Source: Streptomyces yatensis (GTDB lineage: Bacteria; Actinomycetota; Actinomycetes; Streptomycetales; Streptomycetaceae). Taken from it: 64,000 nt of DNA. Within the stretch, counting starts at the first letter, position 1. The number at the start of each line of letters is the position of its first letter. The notes beneath the pieces were generated by a model, which was not told where the DNA came from, searched no databases, and saw nothing but the letters and a program-made list of their open reading frames with translations. The DNA is taken from contig NZ_CP072941.1 in NCBI RefSeq assembly GCF_018069625.1, positions 8,184,001 to 8,248,000 of the forward strand, written 5' to 3'. A program made the position numbers and the translations under genes. This document shows, in pieces, positions 7,424-14,873 of the stretch.

Positions 7424-10037
7424 GCTTCAGCTCGGCGACTGGATCAACTCCGGCGTCAACTGGCTCCGAGACAATCTGAGCTGGCTCTTCGACTTCATCT
7501 CCAGCGTCGTGCAGGGCATGTACGACGGGCTGAACACCGTGCTCAGCGGCCCCGAGCCGCTGCTGTTCGCGGGCATCCTGGCGCTGCTCGCCTGGTGGCT
7601 GCGCGGACTGCTGCCGGCCGTGCTCGCCTTCCTGGGATTCGCCCTCATCGACTCGATCGAGTTGTGGGGCGAGGCGATGAACACCCTCGCACTGGTGCTG
7701 GTCGCCGGTGTGATCACCATCGTGTTCGCGGTGCCGCTGGGCATCTGGGCCTCGCGCAACCGCGCGGTGAGCGCCGTGATCCGTCCGGTGCTGGACTTCA
7801 TGCAGACGATGCCCGCCTTCGTCTACCTGATCCCCGGCATCTTCTTCTTCGGCCTCGGGGTGGTCCCCGGCGTCGTCGCCACCGTCATCTTCTCGATGCC
7901 CCCGGGCGTCCGCATGACGGAACTGGGTATCCGGCAGGTGGATGCGGAGCTGGTCGAGGCGGCCGACGCCTTCGGCACCCATCCGCGCCGCACCCTCCTG
8001 CGCGTCCAGCTCCCGCTGGCCCTGCCCACCATCATGGCGGGCGTCAACCAGGTGATCATGCTGGCGCTGTCCATGGTCGTCATCGCCGGCATGGTCGGCG
8101 CCGAGGGCCTGGGCTCCACCGTCTTCCAGGCGATCAGCTCCGTCGACGTCGCCATGGGCTTCGAGGGCGGTATCGCGGTGGTCATCCTGGCCATGTACCT
8201 GGACCGGATGACCAGCGCGCTCAACCAGCGCGTCTCCCCGCTGGCCCGCCGTGCGCTGGCCAAGGAGAAGGCCAAGGCGCTCAGCGGCCTCAAGGTGCTG
8301 CACTGGCGTCCGGCGACCTCCGTCGCCATGGTCGGCGTCGTCGTCCTGGCGCTGGTCGCCGGCGGCATGAGCATGTTCGGCGGCGACGACAAGGGACCCG
8401 AGGTCTCCGCCAACGTCGGCAAGGGCCAGTCGGTCAACATCGGCTACATCAACTGGGACGAGGGCGTCGCCTCCACCTTCCTGTGGAAGGAGCTCCTGGA
8501 GCAGCGCGGCTTCAAGCCCAAGGTCCAGTCGTACGACGTCGGCGCGCTGTACACCGGTATGGCCGCGGGCAACATCGACTTCGAGACGGACTCCTGGCTG
8601 CCCACCACCCACGCCTCCTACTGGGCGAAGTACAAGGACAAGCTGGAGAACCTCGGCTCCTGGTACGGACCCACCTCCCTGGAGGTCGCGGTGCCCTCGT
8701 ACGTCAAGGGCGTCAAGACCCTGGAGGACCTGGAGAAGAAGTCCAGCACCTTCAAGAAGAAGATCACCGGCATCGAGCCCGGCGCCGGTGAGATGAAGCT
8801 GATGCAGGACAAGGTCATGCCGGGCTACGGCCTGAACAAGAACTTCTCCCTGGTCAAGGGCTCCACCGCGGCCATGCTCTCCCAGCTGGACCGCTCCTAC
8901 GCCAAGAAGGAGCCGATCGCGGTCACCCTGTGGTCCCCGCACTGGGCGTACAACAAGTACGACCTCATCAAGCTGAAGGACCCCAAGGGCGCCTTCGGCA
9001 AGGGCGACCGCATCGACTCCCTGGCGCGCAAGGGCTTCTCCAAGGACAACCCGCAGGTCGCCAAGTGGATCAAGGACTTCAAGCTGGACGAGAAGCAGCT
9101 CACCAGCCTGGAGGCGGCGATCCAGGACGCCGGTAAGGGCAAGGAGCAGCAGGGCGTGCGCGCCTGGCTGAAGCAGAACCCGGGCATGGCCAATAAGCTC
9201 GCCCCGGTGCCCGGCGGCGCCGACCAGAAGGGCAAGGACGCGGGCGCCGCGCCGATGATCGGCTACTTCCCGTGGGACGAGGACATCGCCACCACCTACC
9301 TGTGGAAGAACGTCCTCGAGCGGCGTGGCTACAAGCCGGAGATCAAGCAGTACGACGTCGGCTCGATGTTCACCGGTATGAGCACCGGACAGGTCGATGT
9401 CGAGTTCGACGGCTGGCTACCGGTCGCCCAGAAGCAGTACTGGGACAGATACAAGAAGAACCTGGTAGATGTCGGGTCGTGGTACGACAAGACCTCCCTG
9501 GAGATCGCGGTGCCGTCCTACGTCAAGGACGTGAAGTCGCTCGCCGACCTCAAGGGGAAGTCCGGCACCTTCGGCGGCAAGATCGTCGGTATCGAGCCCG
9601 GGACCGGCGAGATGAAGCTCCTGAAGGGCAATGTGCTCAAGCAGTACGGCCTGGACAAGGAGTACAAGGTCAGTGACGGCTCCTCGCCGGCGATGCTGGC
9701 CGAGCTGGAGCGCTCGTACGCCAAGAAGGAGCCGGTCGCGGTCGTCCTGTGGACCCCGCACTGGGCCTACAGCAAGTACAAGCTGACCAAGCTCGCCGAC
9801 CCGAAGAAGGCCTTCGGGGCCAGCAACCAGCTCCACACGCTGGCCAACAAGTCCTTCCCGAAGAAGTTCCCCGAGTTCAACGGGTGGCTGAAGAAGTGGC
9901 ACATGACCGAGAAGGAACTCGCGAGCCTGGAGGCGTCGATCCAGGACGCCGGTAAGGGCAACGAGGAGAAGGGCGTCCAGAAGTGGATGGACGCCCACCC
10001 CGGCATCGTCGACAAGATGGCGCCGGTGGCTTCCTGA
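7416..10037 (+). CDS. betaine-type ABC transporter permease fused to two tandem substrate-binding domains
   Basis: The 873-aa protein starts at a GTG inside the ATPase stop region. Residues 1-~290 form a ProW/OpuAB membrane domain with several hydrophobic helices and the coupling-loop motif VEAADAFGTHPRRTLLRVQLP. A further membrane helix near 305-320 tethers the outside part. Two OpuAC-type binding domains follow, about 338-610 and 612-873. They are clear duplicates: each has INWDE/FPWDE, LWK, DSWLP/DGWLP, GSWY, VPSYVK, GIEPG and PHWAY, including the Trp/Tyr residues used for quaternary-amine cages. Permease-binding protein fusions are known (OpuA); two domains in tandem on one chain are less usual. 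Confidence 0.93.
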   Translation: MPRLQLGDWINSGVNWLRDNLSWLFDFISSVVQGMYDGLNTVLSGPEPLLFAGILALLAWWLRGLLPAVLAFLGFALIDSIELWGEAMNTLALVLVAGVITIVFAVPLGIWASRNRAVSAVIRPVLDFMQTMPAFVYLIPGIFFFGLGVVPGVVATVIFSMPPGVRMTELGIRQVDAELVEAADAFGTHPRRTLLRVQLPLALPTIMAGVNQVIMLALSMVVIAGMVGAEGLGSTVFQAISSVDVAMGFEGGIAVVILAMYLDRMTSALNQRVSPLARRALAKEKAKALSGLKVLHWRPATSVAMVGVVVLALVAGGMSMFGGDDKGPEVSANVGKGQSVNIGYINWDEGVASTFLWKELLEQRGFKPKVQSYDVGALYTGMAAGNIDFETDSWLPTTHASYWAKYKDKLENLGSWYGPTSLEVAVPSYVKGVKTLEDLEKKSSTFKKKITGIEPGAGEMKLMQDKVMPGYGLNKNFSLVKGSTAAMLSQLDRSYAKKEPIAVTLWSPHWAYNKYDLIKLKDPKGAFGKGDRIDSLARKGFSKDNPQVAKWIKDFKLDEKQLTSLEAAIQDAGKGKEQQGVRAWLKQNPGMANKLAPVPGGADQKGKDAGAAPMIGYFPWDEDIATTYLWKNVLERRGYKPEIKQYDVGSMFTGMSTGQVDVEFDGWLPVAQKQYWDRYKKNLVDVGSWYDKTSLEIAVPSYVKDVKSLADLKGKSGTFGGKIVGIEPGTGEMKLLKGNVLKQYGLDKEYKVSDGSSPAMLAELERSYAKKEPVAVVLWTPHWAYSKYKLTKLADPKKAFGASNQLHTLANKSFPKKFPEFNGWLKKWHMTEKELASLEASIQDAGKGNEEKGVQKWMDAHPGIVDKMAPVAS

Positions 10038-10078
10038 CCTGCCACCAGGTGGTCCGCTGACCCACGGCGGACCCCACG

Positions 10079-10123
10079 CACACACCGCGGCCCGGAGCAT
10101 CTCGCTCCGGGCCGCGGTGTGTG
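10079..10123. terminator. strong terminator after the transporter operon
   Basis: A perfect 19-bp stem (CACACACCGCGGCCCGGAG with its complement) and a 7-nt loop lie 42 bp after the transporter stop. It isolates the transporter from the TROVE/Y RNA locus. Confidence 0.9.
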
Positions 10124-10154
10124 GTCCCCCGGTCCCGCGGGCGGAGAAAACCGG

Positions 10155-10184
10155 ATGACGGCGAAGGAACCGGCCCCCTACTGT
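10155..10184 (+). promoter_or_regulatory. candidate vegetative promoter for the Y RNA
   Basis: ATGACG (10155-10160) and TACTGT (10179-10184) are separated by 18 bp. Transcription would start near 10190-10192, directly at the foot of the long RNA stem described in the next entry. The boxes alone are modest; the match to the RNA end adds weight. Confidence 0.5.
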
Positions 10185-10190
10185 CGTATC

Positions 10191-10314
10191 CGTGAACGCA
10201 CCTCCCGGTGCGAAGACGACGGCTACTTCGGTCGATTTGGGTTCGATTCCTGAAACACCCCGCCGGCGCGGGGTGGGAAACGTACCGTCGTCGACTCTGA
10301 TCTCGGGAGGCGCG
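10191..10314 (+). ncRNA. candidate bacterial Y RNA with tRNA-like T-arm, partner of the TROVE protein
   Basis: The ends pair into a bipartite stem: CGC-A-CCTCCCG (10197-10207) with CGGGAGG-C-GCG (10304-10314), an internal loop, then a perfect 8-bp helix GACGACGG (10215-10222) with CCGTCGTC (10285-10292). The enclosed part has a 6-bp hairpin with the 7-nt loop TTCGATT in a GGTTCGATTCC context (10236-10254), exactly like a tRNA T-arm, and a second 8-bp GC hairpin (10256-10275). A Ro-binding terminal stem plus a tRNA-mimicking module is the known design of bacterial Y RNAs, which are often encoded beside rsr. An alternative local hairpin CGCACC/GGTGCG (10197-10212) exists. Both ends are inferred. 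Confidence 0.72.
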
Positions 10315-10459
10315 CGCACGGCATCGGAGCGCCTGGTGCGCGGGCCGCGGTTACTTCCTTTCCCAGAGCGGACCGCCGCCCACTTTCGACCTCAGGCGCT
10401 GCCGACGCACCGGTGCGCCGCCTCCCTCCAATGCCCACTCGGGGGAGAGGCATGGCAGC

Positions 10460-12088
10460 ATGACGAAGTTCAACCGCGCCATCCGGCGCGCCACGGACAC
10501 GACGACCACCACGGCCACCACGACGACCACGGCTCCGACGACCACCTATGAGGGCGCCGCCGCCGTCACCCGCGACAGCAGGTCCGAACTGGTGCTCCTG
10601 GCCGTGGTGAACATGGTCGGCGAGCAGACCTTCTACGAGTCCTCCGGCGACCGCGACGACCGCTTCCGCACCCTCGTCCGCACCGTCGCCGTCCAGGACG
10701 CCGAGTGGACCGCGCGCTTCATCACCTGGCTGCGCGGCGAGGCCCAGATGCGCACCGCCTCGCTGGTCGCCGCCGCCGAGGCCGTCGCGGCACGTCGCGC
10801 GGCCGGGCTGCACGGCGGCAACCGCCGCATCGTCGACGCCGCGTGTCTGCGCGCCGACGAGCCCGGTGAGTTCCTCGCCTACTGGACCGCCCACCACGGC
10901 CGCGCGCTGCCCAAGCCGGTCAAGCGCGGCCTCGCCGACGCCGCCCGCCGCCTCTACACCGAGCGCTCACTGCTCAAGCACGACACCGAAAGCCACGACT
11001 TCCGCTTCGCCGACGTCCTGGAGCTGGTGCACGCCGCCCCGGACCCCGAAAAGCCCTGGCAGAGCGAGCTGTTCCGGCACGCCATCGACCGCCGCCACCA
11101 CCGGGACGCCGCGCCCCCGGTCTCGCTGCGCACCCTGCGCGCCCGCGCCCGGCTGACCGCCCTGCCGCAGTGGGAGCGCCGCGCCGTGCTGGAGCGGCCG
11201 GACGCCGCCGAAGCGCTCCGCACCGCCGGGATGACCTGGGAGGCACTCGCGGGCTGGCTGCAGGGGCCGATGGACGCGGTGGCCTGGCAGGCCGTACTGC
11301 CCTCGATGGGCTACATGGCGCTGCTGCGCAATCTGCGCAACCTCGACGAGGCCGGACTGCCGGACGCGGTCGCCGAGCGGATCGCGGCACGGCTGGCCGA
11401 CCCGGCGGAGGTGGCCCGCTCCCGTCAGTTCCCGTACCGCTTCCTGTCCGCGTACCGGGCCGCGCCGTCACTGCGCTGGGGCCACGCCCTGGACCGGGCG
11501 CTGACCGCGGCCACGGCGGCCGTCCCGGCACTGCCGGGCCGCACCCTGGTGCTCGTGGACACCTCCGGCTCCATGCAGGCGCCGGTCTCGGGCCGCTCCC
11601 AGGTGCGCCATGTGGACATCGGCGCGCTCTTCGGGGTCGCGCTCGCACACCGCGGCTGCCAGGTGGACCTGGTCGGCTTCGCCTCCGGGCACTTCGGCCA
11701 CCGGCTGACCCCGGGTGGTTCGGCGCTCCGCGACATCGAGGGATTCTGCGCGCGGATCGGCGAGGTCGGGCATGGCACGGAGACGGGGGCGGCGCTGCGG
11801 GCGGCCTACCGCGGCCACGACCGGGTGGTGATCGTCTCGGACATGCAGGCGTTCGCCGACGCTCGCGGCGGCCGGTCCGTGCCGGTATCGGAGGCCGTTC
11901 CGTCGCGGGTGCCGGTGTTCGGCGTCAACACCACCGGCTACGCGGCCACGTCCATCGACACCGGCCGGCCGAACCGGTACGAGATCGGCGGTTTCAGCGA
12001 CAAGCTGTTCACGATGGTCGGGCTGCTGTCGGAGGGCGACCGGGACGGCAGCGGCGGCCGGACCGTCTGGCCGTGGGAGGCGGCGTAG
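10460..12088 (+). CDS. rsr: TROVE domain protein, bacterial Ro60 orthologue (Rsr)
   Basis: The 542-aa protein has an N-terminal HEAT-like TROVE ring (about 30-340) and a C-terminal von Willebrand A domain with the MIDAS motif DTSGSM near residue 365, GTETG and VIVSDMQ. Family members are ring-shaped RNA-binding proteins. They bind Y RNA on the outside and misfolded or structured RNA ends in the cavity, and with PNPase can form an RNA-degrading machine. The ATG follows GGGGGAGAGG. Residues 12-29 are a Thr-rich low-complexity tail absent from most homologues. A candidate Y RNA lies 145 bp upstream on the same strand, supporting a working Ro-Y RNA pair. Confidence 0.9.
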   Translation: MTKFNRAIRRATDTTTTTATTTTTAPTTTYEGAAAVTRDSRSELVLLAVVNMVGEQTFYESSGDRDDRFRTLVRTVAVQDAEWTARFITWLRGEAQMRTASLVAAAEAVAARRAAGLHGGNRRIVDAACLRADEPGEFLAYWTAHHGRALPKPVKRGLADAARRLYTERSLLKHDTESHDFRFADVLELVHAAPDPEKPWQSELFRHAIDRRHHRDAAPPVSLRTLRARARLTALPQWERRAVLERPDAAEALRTAGMTWEALAGWLQGPMDAVAWQAVLPSMGYMALLRNLRNLDEAGLPDAVAERIAARLADPAEVARSRQFPYRFLSAYRAAPSLRWGHALDRALTAATAAVPALPGRTLVLVDTSGSMQAPVSGRSQVRHVDIGALFGVALAHRGCQVDLVGFASGHFGHRLTPGGSALRDIEGFCARIGEVGHGTETGAALRAAYRGHDRVVIVSDMQAFADARGGRSVPVSEAVPSRVPVFGVNTTGYAATSIDTGRPNRYEIGGFSDKLFTMVGLLSEGDRDGSGGRTVWPWEAA

Positions 12089-12095
12089 ATGCGGG

Positions 12096-12182
12096 CCTTA
12101 CGGATCCCATCCCGCCCTTACGGCTCGCATCCCGGCCTTACGGCTCGCATCCCGGCCTTACGGCTCGTATCCGGCCTTGCGG
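12096..12182. repeat. 20-bp tandem repeat after rsr
   Basis: Four units of CCTTACGGCTCGCATCCCGG (first and last diverged, the fourth one base short) and a partial fifth fill the gap before the next gene. The CCTTACGG head recurs elsewhere in the window. Spacers are absent, so this is not a CRISPR array. Confidence 0.85.
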
Positions 12183-12216
12183 AACCGCGAGACCGGCCGC
12201 GCCGTACCGTGGAGCG

Positions 12217-12954
12217 ATGAGCTCTCGCACCCCCGTACGAAGCGTGGTGTCCCTCGTGCCCTCGCTCACCGAGGCCGTCGCCGCCACCGCGCCGGAGCTG
12301 CTGGCCGGAGTGACCGACTGGTGCACCCATCCGCCCGGCCTCGCGGCGGAGCGCATCGGCGGCACCAAGAACCCCGACACCGCCCGGATCGCCGCCCTCG
12401 CACCGGACCTCGTGATCGCCAACGAGGAGGAGAACCGCCCCTCCGACCTCGCCGCGCTGCGCGCCGCCGGTCTCGAGGTCCTGGTGACCGAAGTGCGCAC
12501 CCTGGACCAGGCGTTCACCGAGCTGGAGCGGGTCCTGGTGGGCGGCTGCGGACTGGCCAGGCCCGGCTGGCTGGACGCGGCCGAGGCCGCCTGGGCGGAC
12601 GTCACGGCCAGTGGCCCGGCGCGGCTGGCCGTCGTACCGGTGTGGCGGCGTCCGTGGATGGTGCTGGGCCGGGACACCTTCGCCGGCGACGTCCTGGCCC
12701 GGCTGGGCGTACGGCACCTCTACAGCACGCATCCCGAGCGCTATCCCCGCATCCCGATCGAGGAGTTGACGGCGCGGAACGCGGATCTGGTGGTGCTGCC
12801 CGACGAGCCGTACCGCTTCACGGCCGACGACGGCCCCGAGGCGTTTCCCGGCATACCGGCGGCCCTGGTCAGCGGTCGTCACCTGACCTGGTACGGCCCC
12901 TCGCTGGCCGAGGCGCCCGCCGCCCTTACGGCCGCGTTGGCGGCGGCGCGCTGA
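12217..12954 (+). CDS. helical-backbone metal receptor (BtuF/FecB-like), apparently cytosolic
   Basis: The 245-aa product begins RSVVSLVPSLTEAVAA and contains IGGTKNPDTARIAALAPDLVIANEEENRP and VVPVWRRPWMVLGRDTFAGDVLARLG, the pattern of TroA-superfamily cobalamin or siderophore receptors with a long backbone helix. Unlike transport receptors it has no signal peptide or lipobox, and no ABC genes are adjacent, so it is unlikely to be a classical uptake receptor. The ATG at 12217 has GGAG very close (2-nt gap), suggesting weak initiation. A role in intracellular corrinoid or metal handling is only a guess. Confidence 0.8.
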   Translation: MSSRTPVRSVVSLVPSLTEAVAATAPELLAGVTDWCTHPPGLAAERIGGTKNPDTARIAALAPDLVIANEEENRPSDLAALRAAGLEVLVTEVRTLDQAFTELERVLVGGCGLARPGWLDAAEAAWADVTASGPARLAVVPVWRRPWMVLGRDTFAGDVLARLGVRHLYSTHPERYPRIPIEELTARNADLVVLPDEPYRFTADDGPEAFPGIPAALVSGRHLTWYGPSLAEAPAALTAALAAAR

Positions 12955-13109
12955 CGGCGGACGCACATCCGAGCGGGTACGGCCGAGGGCGGCGGCCAGG
13001 CCTCCTCGCGCTGGCCAGGGCCTCCTCGCGCCGGCCGCACAGAGTAATGCTCGCTACGGGAGTCGATCCCGACCCCCGCGAGTCCGGACCACCCCACCAC
13101 GGAGGACCC

Positions 13110-14777
13110 TTGCTGAACGTCATCGCCGTACCCGCGGCGCCCGAGGCGGCCCGAGCGGTCCGCGACCGCGCCGACGCGCTGATCGCCGCCCCGCTCCCGG
13201 ACGACGCCGAGGTGCGCGGCGACTGGGTCCGCGCACCCGGCGCCCGCGGCGGCGCGGTGATCTATGTGCACGGCGGCGGGTTCGCCCACACCATGCCCGA
13301 GGCCGAGCGGGTGATGGCCTATCGGCTGTCGAAGGCCACCGGACGCCCCGCCCTGCGGGTGAACTACCGGCTGGCGCCCGAACACCCCTATCCCGCGGCG
13401 CTCGAGGACGTCCTGGCCGCCTGGCGAAGCGTGCTGGACGAGGGCGTCCCCGCCGCCGAGGTCGTACTCGCCGGTGAGTCGGCCGGGGCCACGCTGGTGC
13501 TGTCCGCCCTGCTGGAGATCGGGCGGACCGGCGGTCCGCGGCCCGGGGCCGCGGTCGTGGTCTCACCCGTCACCGACTTCGCCCTTACCGGTGCGTCGCT
13601 TGCCGCCAACGACGGTAAGGACGTCATGAGCCGGGCCGCCCTCGACTCCCTGCGCGCCCAGTACCTGGCCGGCGCGCCCGCCGACCAGACCCCGCAGTCG
13701 CCGCTGTACGGGGATCCGCGCGGGCTGCCGCCGCTGCTGATCGCCGTCGGCACGGATGAGGTGCTCCTGGACGACGCCCGCCGCTTCTCCGAGGCGGCCG
13801 ACGCCGCCGGGGTGAGCGTGCGCCTGGAGGAGTACGCGGACATGCCACACGCCTTCCACCTGTCCGAGCCGGGCGAGGTGCTGCTGGGCCGGATCGGCCG
13901 GTGGCTCGCCGACCCGGTCCGCGTCTTCACCGTCAGCCCGCCGGACGCGGGGCCCTACGCGCTCACCGGCGGCCCCGACGGCGCCCTGTGGTTCACCCTG
14001 GTCCACCAGGGCGCGATCGGCCGCAGGGGCACGGACGGCGGGATCACCGTCCACCCCGTGGGAGCCGGACCGACGGTGATCGCCCGGGGGCCCGACGGCG
14101 CCCTGTGGTTCACCGAATACGGCACCCACCGCATCGGCCGGATCACCGTGGACGGCGCGATCTCCTCCTACGCACCGCCGACCGCCGAGGGCGGCCCGTA
14201 CGGGATCGCCGCGGGCCCGGACGGGGCCATATGGTTCACGCTGTCGGGCGCCGACCGCATCGGGCGGATCACCATGGACGGCGACATCACCGAGTACCCC
14301 GCGCCCGGAGCCTTCCCGTCCGCCCTGGCGGCCGGTCCCGACGGCGCGATGTGGTGCACCCTCAACCAGGGCAACGCCATCGGCCGGATCACCATGGACG
14401 GCGTGGCGACCGTCCACCCCCTGCCGACCGAGGCCGCCGCGCCGGTGGGCATCGCCCAAGGGCCGGACGGCGCCCTGTGGTTCACCGAGATCGGCGCGGG
14501 GCAGATCGGCCGCATCACGGTGGACGGCACCGTCACCGAGTACCCGCTGCCCGACCGCGAGGCGCGGCCGCACGCCATCACCCCCGGCCCCGACGGGGCG
14601 CTGTGGTTCACCGAATGGGGCCGCGGCGGGGTCGGACGCATCACCACCGACGGCCGGATCACGGCGTACGACCTGCCCCGAGCCGACTGCGAACCGCACG
14701 GCATCGCCCCGTACGACGGCGCGCTGTGGTGCGCCCTGGAAACGGGCTCCCTGGCCAGGATCGACGTCCCCCGGTGA
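13110..14777 (+). CDS. alpha/beta hydrolase (HSL type) fused to a virginiamycin B lyase-like beta-propeller
   Basis: The start is TTG at 13110 after GGAGGA; an in-frame ATG at 13047 is possible. Residues ~1-265 are a hormone-sensitive-lipase-type esterase: oxyanion HGGG (54-57), nucleophile Ser124 in GESAG, Asp216 and His247. Residues ~272-555 are a seven-bladed propeller made of repeats around GPDGALWFTE and IGRIT. Its C-terminal HAI...EPHGI...ALE keeps His488, Glu528, His530 and Glu544 at the spacing of the catalytic and Mg-binding residues of staphylococcal Vgb as I recall them (His228, Glu268, His270, Glu284). The lyase opens the streptogramin B lactone ring by elimination. Both halves look intact and the joint is tight. 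Confidence 0.85.
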   Translation: MLNVIAVPAAPEAARAVRDRADALIAAPLPDDAEVRGDWVRAPGARGGAVIYVHGGGFAHTMPEAERVMAYRLSKATGRPALRVNYRLAPEHPYPAALEDVLAAWRSVLDEGVPAAEVVLAGESAGATLVLSALLEIGRTGGPRPGAAVVVSPVTDFALTGASLAANDGKDVMSRAALDSLRAQYLAGAPADQTPQSPLYGDPRGLPPLLIAVGTDEVLLDDARRFSEAADAAGVSVRLEEYADMPHAFHLSEPGEVLLGRIGRWLADPVRVFTVSPPDAGPYALTGGPDGALWFTLVHQGAIGRRGTDGGITVHPVGAGPTVIARGPDGALWFTEYGTHRIGRITVDGAISSYAPPTAEGGPYGIAAGPDGAIWFTLSGADRIGRITMDGDITEYPAPGAFPSALAAGPDGAMWCTLNQGNAIGRITMDGVATVHPLPTEAAAPVGIAQGPDGALWFTEIGAGQIGRITVDGTVTEYPLPDREARPHAITPGPDGALWFTEWGRGGVGRITTDGRITAYDLPRADCEPHGIAPYDGALWCALETGSLARIDVPR

Positions 14778-14826
14778 CCGTCTCGGCCCCCTGACCCGCT
14801 CCCCGAAACCGGGTGCTGGAGCAGGC

Positions 14827-14857
14827 GGGGCGGGCCGGGGAGCCGAGCCCCCGCCCC
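14827..14857. terminator. hairpin between convergent genes
   Basis: GGGGCGGG (14827-14834) pairs with CCCGCCCC (14850-14857) between two converging genes. Such stems are easy to find in GC-rich spacers, so confidence is moderate. Confidence 0.45.
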
Positions 14858-14873
14858 ACCCCGCCCGCCACCC

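Noticed and set aside
7410..8942. 510-codon minus-strand open frame inside the permease gene
   Set aside because: It mirrors the GC-rich third positions of the real gene, has low-complexity His/Gly/Asp content and no homology pattern; many similar antisense frames in the window were dropped.
10236..10254. tRNA gene suggested by GGTTCGATTCC
   Set aside because: No acceptor, D or anticodon arm of normal spacing surrounds it; the flanks form a Y RNA-type stem instead.
12096..12182. CRISPR array
   Set aside because: The repeats are contiguous without spacers and no cas genes are present; the same applies to the 15-bp repeat at 18.45 kb.
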